Origin: Trebonia sp036501515
GTDB lineage: Bacteria; Actinomycetota; Actinomycetes; Streptosporangiales; Streptosporangiaceae
Length of the DNA: 64,000 nucleotides
NCBI GenBank assembly: GCA_036501515.1
Contig: DASYAD010000040.1
Coordinates: 26,689 to 90,688 of the forward strand
Reading direction: 5' to 3'
Position numbers and translations under genes: made by a program. Within the stretch, counting starts at the first letter, position 1, and each line of letters starts with the position of its first letter. Of this stretch, positions 52,400 through 60,784 are shown piece after piece. The notes under the pieces were generated by a model that did not search any database, was not told the DNA's origin, and saw only the letters and a program-made list of their open reading frames with translations.

Positions 52400-52938
52400 G
52401 CGGTCACCTCCGCGGCCGGCGTCACTGAGCTGCCGGAGAGCGCCGAGTCATCGGAGAGCACGGTGTCGGTGTCGCCCGGGAGCTTGTCCGCCGCCGCGAG
52501 CACCGAGAGGACGATGTTGTGGTACCCGGTGCAGCGGCAGAAGTTGCCCTCGAGTCCCTCGCGCACCTCCTGCTCGGTGGGGTGCGGGTTCTCCGCCAGC
52601 AGGCTGGTTGAGGCCATCACCATGCCGGGGGTGCAGAAACCGCACTGGAGCCCGTGGTTCTCGCGGAATGCCTGCTGGACGGCGCTCATCGTGCCGTCTG
52701 GCGCGACCAGGCCCTCGGCGGTCGTCACCGAGCGTCCGTTGGCCTGCACGGCCAGCATCGTGCAGGACTTGACCGATTCGCCGTCGAGCAGCACGGTGCA
52801 CGCGCCGCACGACGTGGTGTCGCAGCCGGTGTTGGCGGCGCGCAGCCCGAGCGTCTCCCGCAGGTAGTGAATGAGCAGCAGCCGGGGTTCCACCTCGTCG
52901 CTGCGGGTGACCCCGTTGACCGTGAGCTTGATCAGCAC
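52396..52938 (-). CDS. coxS: 2Fe-2S small subunit of a molybdenum hydroxylase (CoxS-type)
   Basis: The 180-residue protein has a plant-type 2Fe-2S domain (GCDTTSCGACTVLLDG and SC further on) and a four-helix 2Fe-2S domain (LQCGFCTPGMVM and FCRCTGY). A Ser/Asp-rich tail of about 25 residues is extra. The GTG at 52938 is used: it lies 4 bp after the coxL stop with GGGAGGG at a suitable distance, and the protein then begins at the expected LIKLTVNG. It is translationally linked to both neighbours. Confidence 0.93.
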   Translation of the reverse strand: MLIKLTVNGVTRSDEVEPRLLLIHYLRETLGLRAANTGCDTTSCGACTVLLDGESVKSCTMLAVQANGRSVTTAEGLVAPDGTMSAVQQAFRENHGLQCGFCTPGMVMASTSLLAENPHPTEQEVREGLEGNFCRCTGYHNIVLSVLAAADKLPGDTDTVLSDDSALSGSSVTPAAEVTA

Positions 52939-52942
52939 CGGA

Positions 52943-55243
52943 TCAGCCCTCCCTTGCTGATTGAGCCGCCTGGATCGCCCGCCAGACCCGCTGCGGGGAC
53001 GTGGGCATGTCGATGTGCGTGACGCCGAGGTAGGCCACGGCGTCGATGACCGCGTTCTGCACGGCCGGGGTGGAGCCGATCGAGCCGGCCTCGCCGATGC
53101 CCTTGGCACCGAGCGGGTTGTAGGAGGTGGGGGTCTCCATGTCGACCAGCTCGTAGCTCGGCACCTCGGTCGCGGACAGGAACGGGTAGTCGGCGAAGGT
53201 CGCCGTGAGCGGGTTGCCGTCCTCGTCGTAGACGACTTCCTCGAGAAATGCCTGCGCGGCGCCCTGGGCGATGCCGCCGTGCCGCTGGCCCTCGGCCAGC
53301 AGCGGGTTGATCACGGTGCCGGCGTCGTCTACGGTCACGATCCGGCGGAAGAACACCTTGCCGGTCTCGGTGTCGACCTCGACGACGGCCACGTGCGTGC
53401 CGAACGGGAACGTCGGCCCGGGCGAGGTGAACGTGCTGCGCACGAAGAGCCGTTCTGTGCCCGCCAGGGACGAAAGCGGCACCGAGATGTCCGGGTCGCC
53501 CTTGACCGAGAACGACGACGACCCGACGTCGAACACGAGGTCGGCCGGTGCCGCTTCGAGCGTCTCGGCGGCCCGCTCGCGGGCCACGTCGAGCAGCTCG
53601 CGCGACGCCTGCTGCACGGCGGCGCCGCCCAGCTGCAGTGAACGGGAGCCGCCGGTCCCGCCGCCCTTCGGCACCAGGTCGGTGTCGCCCCACTTGACGG
53701 TGATCTTGTCGATCGGTATGCCGAGTTCCTCGCTGACCAGCATCGCCCAGACCGTCTGGTGACCCTGGCCGTGCGGTGAGGTGCCGGTCAGCACCGTCGC
53801 GGTGCCGTCCGGGTGGACCTCCACGGTGCCGTTCTCGTTCGGTCCGCCGGCCTCGCCGCCAGGACCGGTGATCTCCACGTACGAGGACAGGCCGATACCG
53901 AGCTGCAGGGTGTCGCCGCTTTCCCGCCGCTTGGCCTGCTCGGCCCGCAGGCTCGGGTAGTCGGCCGCGTCAAGCGCCTTCTCAAGCGCGGTCACGTAGT
54001 CGCCTGAGTCGTAGACCGCGCCGAACGCGGTGGTGTGCGGCTCGGTGAACTTGGGCAGCAGGTTCTTCCGCCGCACCTCGGCCGGGTCGACCCCGGCCGC
54101 GCTGGCGAACAGGTCCATTGCCCGGTCGATCGCGGCGGCGGCCTCCGGGCGTCCCGCGCCGCGGTACGCGCCGACCGGCGTGGTGTTGGTGACGACGGAG
54201 GTGGCCCAGGCCTCGGCCCGCGGTATGCGGTAGGGGCCAGGCGCCATCAGGATGGTGAGCGACGGCAGGAACGGCCCGAACCGCGCGTAGGCGCCGCTGT
54301 CCTGGACGATCTCCAGGCGGTAGGCGAGCACGGTGCCGTCCTTCGTCCCGCCAATGGTGAGCGTGTGCTGCTGCGCCCGGCCGTGGGTCATCCCGACCAG
54401 GTTCTCCATCCGGGTTTCCGACCAGCGCGCCGGACGGCCCAGCTGACGGGCGGCCCAGCAGGTGAAGACCTGCTCGGGGTCGACGCCGAACTTCGCGCCG
54501 AATCCGCCGCCCACGTCAGGGGTGATGATCCGCACCACGTCGGGCGCCACCCCGAGGGCGCCCACAAGCGCCGCCTTGGTGCCCTGGGCGCCCTGGTTGG
54601 GTATCCAGGCGGTCAGCCGCCCGTCCTCGCCCCAGACGGCCGCGGCCGCGCGGGATTCCATCGGGGCCGGCGCGACCCGCCGGTTCTGCACGACCTCGCT
54701 GACCACGACGTCGCAGCCGTCGAACAGGTCGGGGCTGGCGGCCGACGCGTCGCCGAACGTGCAGACCACGTTCGTGCCTGCCGCGGGGAACAGCAGGCCG
54801 TTGACGCCGGACAGCGCGTCGTTCATGTCGACGACCGCGGGGAGGAAGTCGTAGTCCACGTCGACCAGCTCGATCGCGTCCTCGCCCTGGTACATCTCCT
54901 CGGTGACGACCGCGGCCACCGGCTCGCCGACGAACCGCACCGTGTCGCTGGCAAGCAGCGTCTGCTGGATCGCCTGGTTCATGTTCGGCGCCATCGGCAT
55001 CAGCGGCTTGATGCCGTCCGCCGCGAGGTCGGCGGCGGTGTAGACGGCGATTACGCCGTCGGCGCCGAGGGCCGCGCTCGTGTCGATGCCGGCGATCTTC
55101 GCATGGGCGACGGTTGAACGGACGAAGTGCACGTAGCAGGCGCCGGCGAGCCGCTCGTCCTGGACGTCTTCTGTGTAGACGGCTCCGGTTGTCAGGAAGC
55201 CGGGATCTTCGGTCCGCAGGACCCGGGTGCCGAGAATGCTCAC
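52943..55243 (-). CDS. coxL: Molybdopterin-binding large subunit, form II CoxL-type
   Basis: The 766-residue catalytic subunit of a xanthine-oxidase-family enzyme has VGGGFGAKFG, GEAGGPNENG, PHGQGHQTVWA and the catalytic Glu in GAKGIGEAGSIG. The active-site loop reads AYRGAGR (about residues 356-362), the form II signature, rather than the AYxCSFR of true CO dehydrogenase (form I). CO may therefore not be the substrate; an aldehyde or aromatic N-heterocycle is as likely. The GTG at 55243 follows AGAGGAG by about 9 nt; a longer frame to 55306 has no homology. Order is L-S-M, with no coxDEFG maturation genes nearby. Confidence 0.93.
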   Translation of the reverse strand: MSILGTRVLRTEDPGFLTTGAVYTEDVQDERLAGACYVHFVRSTVAHAKIAGIDTSAALGADGVIAVYTAADLAADGIKPLMPMAPNMNQAIQQTLLASDTVRFVGEPVAAVVTEEMYQGEDAIELVDVDYDFLPAVVDMNDALSGVNGLLFPAAGTNVVCTFGDASAASPDLFDGCDVVVSEVVQNRRVAPAPMESRAAAAVWGEDGRLTAWIPNQGAQGTKAALVGALGVAPDVVRIITPDVGGGFGAKFGVDPEQVFTCWAARQLGRPARWSETRMENLVGMTHGRAQQHTLTIGGTKDGTVLAYRLEIVQDSGAYARFGPFLPSLTILMAPGPYRIPRAEAWATSVVTNTTPVGAYRGAGRPEAAAAIDRAMDLFASAAGVDPAEVRRKNLLPKFTEPHTTAFGAVYDSGDYVTALEKALDAADYPSLRAEQAKRRESGDTLQLGIGLSSYVEITGPGGEAGGPNENGTVEVHPDGTATVLTGTSPHGQGHQTVWAMLVSEELGIPIDKITVKWGDTDLVPKGGGTGGSRSLQLGGAAVQQASRELLDVARERAAETLEAAPADLVFDVGSSSFSVKGDPDISVPLSSLAGTERLFVRSTFTSPGPTFPFGTHVAVVEVDTETGKVFFRRIVTVDDAGTVINPLLAEGQRHGGIAQGAAQAFLEEVVYDEDGNPLTATFADYPFLSATEVPSYELVDMETPTSYNPLGAKGIGEAGSIGSTPAVQNAVIDAVAYLGVTHIDMPTSPQRVWRAIQAAQSAREG

Positions 55244-55364
55244 GCGGTCTAACTCCTCTTGTCCCGAACGGAGGGATACTCCGCTTTCGCGGCTAGCCAT
55301 CAGCATAGATAGTCACAGTGCGACTACCGGAATCGTCCTGACCCGCTGGCCGGCTGCCGGAACG

Positions 55365-56105
55365 TCACCCGCCTTGCTTGCGGGCCAGCAAGGCGGACAG
55401 CTCGGCCGACAGCAGTTCCTCGGTGCGCTCGGGCGGCAGTCCGAGGGTGGTGAACGCCTCCGCGACCGGGCCGCCCGCGGCGGTGAGGCCGGCGAGCAGG
55501 TGCTCGGTGCCGATGTAGTTGTGCCCGTGGCGCAGGGCCGATTTGAGCGCGCCCTTGAGCGCGTCCCTCGCGCTGGCGTCGAGGGTCAGTTCGAGCAGTT
55601 CGGCCGCGCTGGTGCTGTCGGCCCGCTCGGCGAGGCCGGTGCCGACCGCGGCTGACAGCCGCTCGGCCGTCACTCCGGCGGTGACCAGGACCTTCGCGCC
55701 CACTCCGGCGGGCTCAGTGGGCAGTGCGGCGGCCAGGTGCGCGCTGCCGACGGCGCCGGGAGCGGCGAGCTTGCCCGCGGCCGCGAGGGTACGGGCCGCG
55801 CGGGCGGTGAAACGGGAAAACGGCTCGACGGACCCGGGCATCAGGTCGGCGATCTTGGCAGGCGGCGCGACGAAGCGCTTCTGCGCGGCTTGCTTGGAGA
55901 CACCCATGGCGCCGCCGATCTGGCTCCAGGACAGGCCCGTTCTGCGCGCCTGGTCGACGAAGTGGCCGATCAGCGCGTCGGCCCGTTCGTCGAGCTGCGT
56001 GGAGACCGCGAACGCGTCCGACACGTTTTCCAGCGGCCCGCCCTCGGGGTGCAGGGCCTTGACGTAAGCGATGAGGTTGTCCAGCGGGACAGGGAATTCA
56101 GTCAT
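55365..56105 (-). CDS. HTH plus ClpN-domain regulator
   Basis: The 246-residue protein joins an N-terminal helix-turn-helix (GLSWSQIGGAMGVSKQAAQKRF, about 57-78) to a double Clp N-domain region (about 92-230, with NYIGTEHLLAGLTAAGG as the clearest repeat). It has no ATPase. ClpN domains bind substrates or adaptors, so it may be a regulator sensitive to proteostasis. A cluster of GTTGACGAT half-sites overlaps its likely promoter, pointing to autoregulation. The start ATG lies 6 nt after a TAGAGT hexamer, so the mRNA is probably leaderless. Confidence 0.82.
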   Translation of the reverse strand: MTEFPVPLDNLIAYVKALHPEGGPLENVSDAFAVSTQLDERADALIGHFVDQARRTGLSWSQIGGAMGVSKQAAQKRFVAPPAKIADLMPGSVEPFSRFTARAARTLAAAGKLAAPGAVGSAHLAAALPTEPAGVGAKVLVTAGVTAERLSAAVGTGLAERADSTSAAELLELTLDASARDALKGALKSALRHGHNYIGTEHLLAGLTAAGGPVAEAFTTLGLPPERTEELLSAELSALLARKQGG

Positions 56106-56107
56106 GG

Positions 56108-56156
56108 GTCAACTCTAGGTTGACGATTACCGGATCGTCAACCAGAAGTTGACGAT
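56108..56156 (-). promoter_or_regulatory. Promoter with three GTTGACGAT operator half-sites
   Basis: GTTGACGAT (56119-56127) and ATCGTCAAC (56134-56142) form a perfect inverted repeat with a 6-bp spacer. A third GTTGACGAT lies at 56148-56156, and GTCAAC again at 56108-56113. Read on the minus strand, TTGACG-N18-TAGAGT forms a promoter ending 6 nt before the ATG, so the operators overlap both promoter boxes. Confidence 0.7.
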
Positions 56157-56160
56157 CCGG

Positions 56161-59100
56161 CTAGGTGAACAGTGCCCTGATGTCGTCCTCGGAAAGCGCG
56201 GAGCCGAACGCGCCGTCGCTGTCGATGACCGAGGAGAACAGCTCGGCCTTGCGTGCCTTCAGCGCCATGACCTTCTCCTCGATCGTGCCTGCGGCGATAA
56301 GCCGGTACACCATCACGTTCCGCGTCTGCCCGATCCGGTGCGTGCGGTCGACCGCTTGGGCCTCCGTGGCGGGGTTCCACCACGGGTCGAGCAGGAAGCA
56401 GTAGTCCGCCTCGGTCAGGTTGAGACCGAAGCCGCCGGCCTTCAGCGAGATCAGGAACACCGGGGCGGTGCCTTCCTTGAACGACGAGATCACCTGCGCC
56501 CGGTTGGTGGTGGACCCGTCGAGGTAGCAGCACTCCACGCCGGACGCCTCCAGTCGGGTGCGGGCTATCTTCAGGAACCGGGTGAACTGGCTGAACACCA
56601 GGGCCCTGTGACCTCCGCCGGCCACGTCGGCGACCTGCTCGAGCAGCGAGTCGATCTTGGCCGAGGGGACATCCGCGTGCTCGGGGTCGACCAGGCCGGC
56701 GTGCAGCGACAGCTGGCGCAGCAGGGTGAGCGACCGCAGGATCGTGAACCGGTTGCGGTTGACGTCGTCGAGCAGGCCGAGCACCTTCTGCCGCTCCCGC
56801 TGCAGGTGGGTCTGGTACACCCGCCTGTGCTCCGGGTCGAGCTCGACCTCGAGCACCTGCTCCTGCTTCTCCGGCAGGTCCGCCGCGACCTGCTCCTTGG
56901 TCCGCCGCATGATCAGCGGCCTGATCCGCCGGCGCAGCTGGGCGAGCAGGTCGGCATTGCCTGACTTCTCGATCGGCTTGGCGTAGTAGTCCCTGAACCG
57001 GTCGGGGTTCGGGAACAGCCCTGGCGCGGCGATCGACAGCAGCGACCACAGCTCCATCAGGTTGTTCTCCATCGGCGTGCCGGTGATCGCGACCTTGAAC
57101 GGCGCGGCCAGCCGGCGGGCGCACTGGTACGCCTTGGACTGATAGTTCTTGACGTACTGCGCCTCGTCGAGGATCAGGCCCGCCCACTCGCGCGCGCCGA
57201 AGGCCTCGAAGTCGAGTCTCAGCAGCGTGTAGGAGGTAACTACGGCGTCGGCGCCGTCGGTCACGTCGGCCAGCGTGCCGCCGCGCCGGCCGATCGTGTC
57301 GGAGACCGTCACCACCTTGAGTTCCGGTGCGAAGCGGTGCGCCTCGGCCGCCCAGTTGGCCAGCACCGAGGTCGGCGCCACGATAAGAAAAGGGTGATGC
57401 CGAACGAGCGAACTTTTTCTTTTCTGCCCATGCGGTCCAGAATCAGCGTGGGCGTCGACGTCAGAAAATGAAGAGTTTGAGAGCGGGTCTTCGCGGTCCC
57501 TGAGGTCCTTCACGTGCTGCAGCAGGGCCAGGGTCTGCAGGGTCTTGCCAAGTCCCATGTCATCGGCCAGGATGCCGCCGAGCCCGTGCGTCCACAGGAA
57601 CGCAAGCCACTGGAACCCGCCCAGCTGGTAGGGCCGCAGCTGCGCGTTGATGGCGGCGGGCGCGGGCACCGGCTCGATCTCGGCGGCGGAAAGCAGTCCC
57701 TGCACCTGCCGCTGCCACGCTGCCGCCTGGTGGCCGACCTCGCCGAGCCCGGCCAGCTCGTCCCACAGCCCCGCCTGGAACCGGCTGATCCGCAGCGCCC
57801 CGTCGGGCTGGTCCTGCAGCGCGCGGGCCTCGTCGATGAGCCGCGCTAGCGCCGCGAGCTCCGGCTTGTCGAGGGAGAAGTACGCCCCGTCGGGCAGCAG
57901 CAGGTGCGTCTGGTTGTGCGCGAGCGCCACGAAGAGGTCGGTGAACGGCACCGTCGAGCCCTCGACGGTGACCGTGATGCCCAGGTCGAACCAGTCACGG
58001 TCGCCTTCGACCTCGCCCGTAGACAGCCCGATCTCCAGCGAGTCGCCGGCCTCGCGGTAGTCGGGAACCTGCCCGGTCACCTCGACCCGCACGTTGCGCT
58101 GTCCCTGGAACAGCGGCAGCACCTCGGTGGTGAACGCCATGGCGTCGAGACCGTGCAGTGTGACCTTCGCCGCGGACGGGACGCCGGGCACGCCGGCCGG
58201 GAAGCTGAGACCGGTCAGTACCCGTGTCTCGGCCTCTGGGTCGCGGAACGGGTCGCGGGCGGCGCCGAACGGTGCGCGCAGCTCGGACCCGCCGACCTGG
58301 TACACCCATTCCCAGCGGAGATCAAGGCGGTGCCCGCGGGTGTACCCGGCGTTGAGTACAAGCGACGGACCGGAGATCTCGGGGGCCGTGAACGAGCCGT
58401 CAGACGAGGTGATGGTGGCCTGGCGCCGCAGGCGCGGGTAGTACCTGGACAGGAACGCCGCCTGCCCGGCCTCGGGGACCACCAGCCGCTCGTCGGCCAG
58501 CGCGATCTGCTGGAGCTGGGCTGGCACCGGGTGGGCGAGCCTGGCGAGCCGGAACCTGGCGTGCTCACCGCGCTCCGCTTGCGCGCGGTCGGCGTAGATG
58601 ACCCCGTGGCCCTCGCTGCCGACGAACCGCAGAGGCACGGCGTCAGTGCCGTCGCTCGTTTTGACGGTCGGCGCGATCAGCAGCGTGCCGTCGTCGGTCG
58701 TCACGTCCAGGCACAGTTCGGCTGAGCCGGGCGGCGGTACCTGCCCCTGCTTGCCCCGGTAGACGAACGGCAGGCCGGCCGCGTACGCCTGCTCGAGCAC
58801 CGGCCACAGCTGGCGGGACTCGCAGGCGGACAGGTCGAGGTACTTGTGGTCGCCGCGGCCGGGGGAGTACCCGTGAAAGGAACCGGCCTGCGAGGACGAG
58901 CTGGCACGGTAGAGGGCGTAGAGCTCGTGCAGCAGGTGGATGTGCGCGGCCGGGAACTCGTCTCGTATCAGCAGGTAGTCGAGCCGGGACCAGGCCAGCT
59001 GACCGGCTGCCCAGCCACCGAGGCGGCCCGGCTGCACCAGCCGGGCCTGGAGTTTGAGCTTGCGGACGGGATCTTCCGCGGTCGGCTCGTGGCGCCCGTT

Positions 59101-59607
59101 GTCGGTGGCGTAGCTCGCGTAACGGAACGGCTCAGGATTGTTCTGCACCAGCGACAACTCGACGGCGAGGGGCGCGCCGGACGCGGGGTCCGGCGGTGCC
59201 TCCGGGGCCTGCGGTGCGGCCAGCAGCGAGTCGAGCGACTGCTCCCATGGCAGCGCCGACCGGCGGGCCACGGACTCGGCGACGGTGGTCGCGGGCAGCA
59301 GGGTCTCGTCGGTGGCGGCGAGCACGAGGGCGGCGACGTGCACGCAGTTGGTGCCCCTGGCACAGCTGCAGAAGCCCTCGCGGAAGCGCAGCGGGAACCC
59401 GGGCGACGCGCGGAACGAGGCCGACACCGTCCTGATCTCGCCTGCCCGGTCGCGCACGGTCCCGGTGAGCAGCTGCTGGGACGCCTCCCAGGCCATCTGG
59501 ACAACCGCGCCGCGCTGAACGGCCGCGGTACCGTCGGCGCATCCTTCCGGGCCGATCGCCGCGCGAAAGGAAGCGAGATCGACGTCCCGAAGAGCCACCC
59601 GTTGCAT
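56161..59607 (-). CDS. SWIM zinc-finger SNF2-family helicase
   Basis: The 1148-residue DNA translocase has a SWIM zinc finger at residues 79-90 (CSCARGTNCVH), then a long middle region with SNF2-type N domain. The motor starts with Walker A DDMGLGKTLQ (about 682), followed by DEAQYVKN (about 812), TGTPMENN, and the second lobe with FSQFTRFLK, SLKAGGFGLNLTEAD and DRTHRIGQTRNV. An insertion of about 35 residues at 704-738, coded by AT-richer DNA (57394-57495), separates motifs I and Ia. It is monocistronic with the ATG directly before MQRVALRDVD. Such proteins act in chromatin-like or replication-restart roles; its exact role is unknown. Confidence 0.9.
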   Translation of the reverse strand: MQRVALRDVDLASFRAAIGPEGCADGTAAVQRGAVVQMAWEASQQLLTGTVRDRAGEIRTVSASFRASPGFPLRFREGFCSCARGTNCVHVAALVLAATDETLLPATTVAESVARRSALPWEQSLDSLLAAPQAPEAPPDPASGAPLAVELSLVQNNPEPFRYASYATDNGRHEPTAEDPVRKLKLQARLVQPGRLGGWAAGQLAWSRLDYLLIRDEFPAAHIHLLHELYALYRASSSSQAGSFHGYSPGRGDHKYLDLSACESRQLWPVLEQAYAAGLPFVYRGKQGQVPPPGSAELCLDVTTDDGTLLIAPTVKTSDGTDAVPLRFVGSEGHGVIYADRAQAERGEHARFRLARLAHPVPAQLQQIALADERLVVPEAGQAAFLSRYYPRLRRQATITSSDGSFTAPEISGPSLVLNAGYTRGHRLDLRWEWVYQVGGSELRAPFGAARDPFRDPEAETRVLTGLSFPAGVPGVPSAAKVTLHGLDAMAFTTEVLPLFQGQRNVRVEVTGQVPDYREAGDSLEIGLSTGEVEGDRDWFDLGITVTVEGSTVPFTDLFVALAHNQTHLLLPDGAYFSLDKPELAALARLIDEARALQDQPDGALRISRFQAGLWDELAGLGEVGHQAAAWQRQVQGLLSAAEIEPVPAPAAINAQLRPYQLGGFQWLAFLWTHGLGGILADDMGLGKTLQTLALLQHVKDLRDREDPLSNSSFSDVDAHADSGPHGQKRKSSLVRHHPFLIVAPTSVLANWAAEAHRFAPELKVVTVSDTIGRRGGTLADVTDGADAVVTSYTLLRLDFEAFGAREWAGLILDEAQYVKNYQSKAYQCARRLAAPFKVAITGTPMENNLMELWSLLSIAAPGLFPNPDRFRDYYAKPIEKSGNADLLAQLRRRIRPLIMRRTKEQVAADLPEKQEQVLEVELDPEHRRVYQTHLQRERQKVLGLLDDVNRNRFTILRSLTLLRQLSLHAGLVDPEHADVPSAKIDSLLEQVADVAGGGHRALVFSQFTRFLKIARTRLEASGVECCYLDGSTTNRAQVISSFKEGTAPVFLISLKAGGFGLNLTEADYCFLLDPWWNPATEAQAVDRTHRIGQTRNVMVYRLIAAGTIEEKVMALKARKAELFSSVIDSDGAFGSALSEDDIRALFT

Positions 59608-59719
59608 TCTGTCCAGCCTAGCCGCTGATTATCACCAGCGTGAGCGCGAAGAGCGCGGTTATCGCCCGCGTACCCTCCTGCGGCACGACCGGTTAACGTT
59701 GCCTGATGGGCACGGTGGT

Positions 59720-60268
59720 GTGGTGAGCGGCGGCCAGACCGGGCCGGAACCCGGCCGGCGGCTAGTGCTGCTGCGGCACGCGAAGTCGGACTGGCCTGAC
59801 GTGGACGACCACGACCGGCCGCTGGCCAAGCGCGGCCTGCGCGACGCGCCCGTGGTCGGGCGCTGGCTGGGCGAATCGGGTTACCTGCCGGACGCGGTGA
59901 TCTGCTCGACGGCCCGGCGGGCTAGGGAGACCTGGGAGCTGGCCGGCGAGGCGCTGGCGGCCGCGGCGCCCGAGCCAGGCCGCGTCCCGGCGGCGCGCTT
60001 CGAGCCGCGGGTCTACGAAGCGACCGTGCTCGGCCTGCTGATGCTGGTCAGGGAGTTCTCGCCGCAGTGGCGGACGGTGCTCGTCGTCGGGCACAACCCG
60101 GGTCTGGCCGAGCTCACCATCGGCCTGGCCGGCCCCGAGCTGGCCCCGCCGAACGCGTTCCCGACCGCCTTCGTCGCGGTCCTCGGGCTGCCGGGCGCCT
60201 GGGCGGACACGGTTCCGGGGGAGGCCAGGCTGCTCGCGTTCACCGTCCCGGCCGAGCTGCGCGGGTGA
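59720..60268 (+). CDS. SixA-type histidine phosphatase
   Basis: The protein of about 182 residues belongs to the histidine phosphatase superfamily. The catalytic RHG-type motif is LLRHAKSDW near the N-terminus, STARRARETWE follows, and the second His is in VVGHNPGLAEL. SixA removes phosphate from phosphohistidine. The start is ambiguous among TTG 59699 and GTG 59720 or 59723; the homology starts after all of them. It is followed 47 bp later by a universal stress protein on the same strand. Confidence 0.88.
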   Translation: MVSGGQTGPEPGRRLVLLRHAKSDWPDVDDHDRPLAKRGLRDAPVVGRWLGESGYLPDAVICSTARRARETWELAGEALAAAAPEPGRVPAARFEPRVYEATVLGLLMLVREFSPQWRTVLVVGHNPGLAELTIGLAGPELAPPNAFPTAFVAVLGLPGAWADTVPGEARLLAFTVPAELRG

Positions 60269-60315
60269 TGAACGCCCGTCCGTCGGGGCAGCCGGGGAAA
60301 CGTTAGACTTTTCCC

Positions 60316-60774
60316 GTGGATCACGGCGAATTCGAGCTTGGCACGGACGGTCCCTCGGTGATCCTGGTCGGCGTGGACGAGTCGGTCACCGGGCTCCGGG
60401 CCGCCTCGTATACCGCCGGCCTGGCCCGCAGGCAGGGCGCCCGGGTCGTCGCGGTCTACGTCTCGCCGTTCACGTCGCTTCCCCTGACGAGCTCAGGCGG
60501 CGCGGCCGTGCTGGCCGCGGAGCAGGAAGTGCACGACGAGATCGCCAGGGAGCTGGGCGGCCGGGCCGCCGAGGTCGCCCGCGAGCTGGGCATCCCGGTC
60601 ACGTTCATCAATGCCGCGGGCGATCCGTACCACGAGATCACCCGCATCGCGGCGGAGACCCGGGCCGACGCGATCGTGGTCGGGGCCTCGCTTAAGGCCG
60701 GCCACCGGCTGATGGGCTCGCTCGCCGTCCGCCTTGTCAGGGCAGGCAAGTGGCCGGTCACGGTCGTCCCCTAA
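60316..60774 (+). CDS. Universal stress protein (UspA-type)
   Basis: The 152-residue protein has the UspA fold: VILVGVDESVTGLRAASYTAGLARR at the N-terminus and the ATP-binding loop GASLKAGHRLMGSLAVRLV near the C-terminus (G-x2-G-x9-G pattern is partly kept, with GHRLMGS). It probably binds ATP under stress. The GTG at 60316 lies just after a TTAGACT hexamer, so the message may be leaderless. It converges on the GNAT/synthetase gene with 10 bp between stops. Confidence 0.87.
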   Translation: MDHGEFELGTDGPSVILVGVDESVTGLRAASYTAGLARRQGARVVAVYVSPFTSLPLTSSGGAAVLAAEQEVHDEIARELGGRAAEVARELGIPVTFINAAGDPYHEITRIAAETRADAIVVGASLKAGHRLMGSLAVRLVRAGKWPVTVVP

Positions 60775-60784
60775 AAGGAACCCG

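Noticed and set aside
52943..55243. Aerobic CO dehydrogenase form I
   Set aside because: The loop is AYRGAGR, not AYxCSFR.
56108..56156. HspR (HAIR) or CIRCE site
   Set aside because: HAIR is CTTGAGT-N7-ACTCAAG and CIRCE is longer; the GTTGACGAT repeats match neither.
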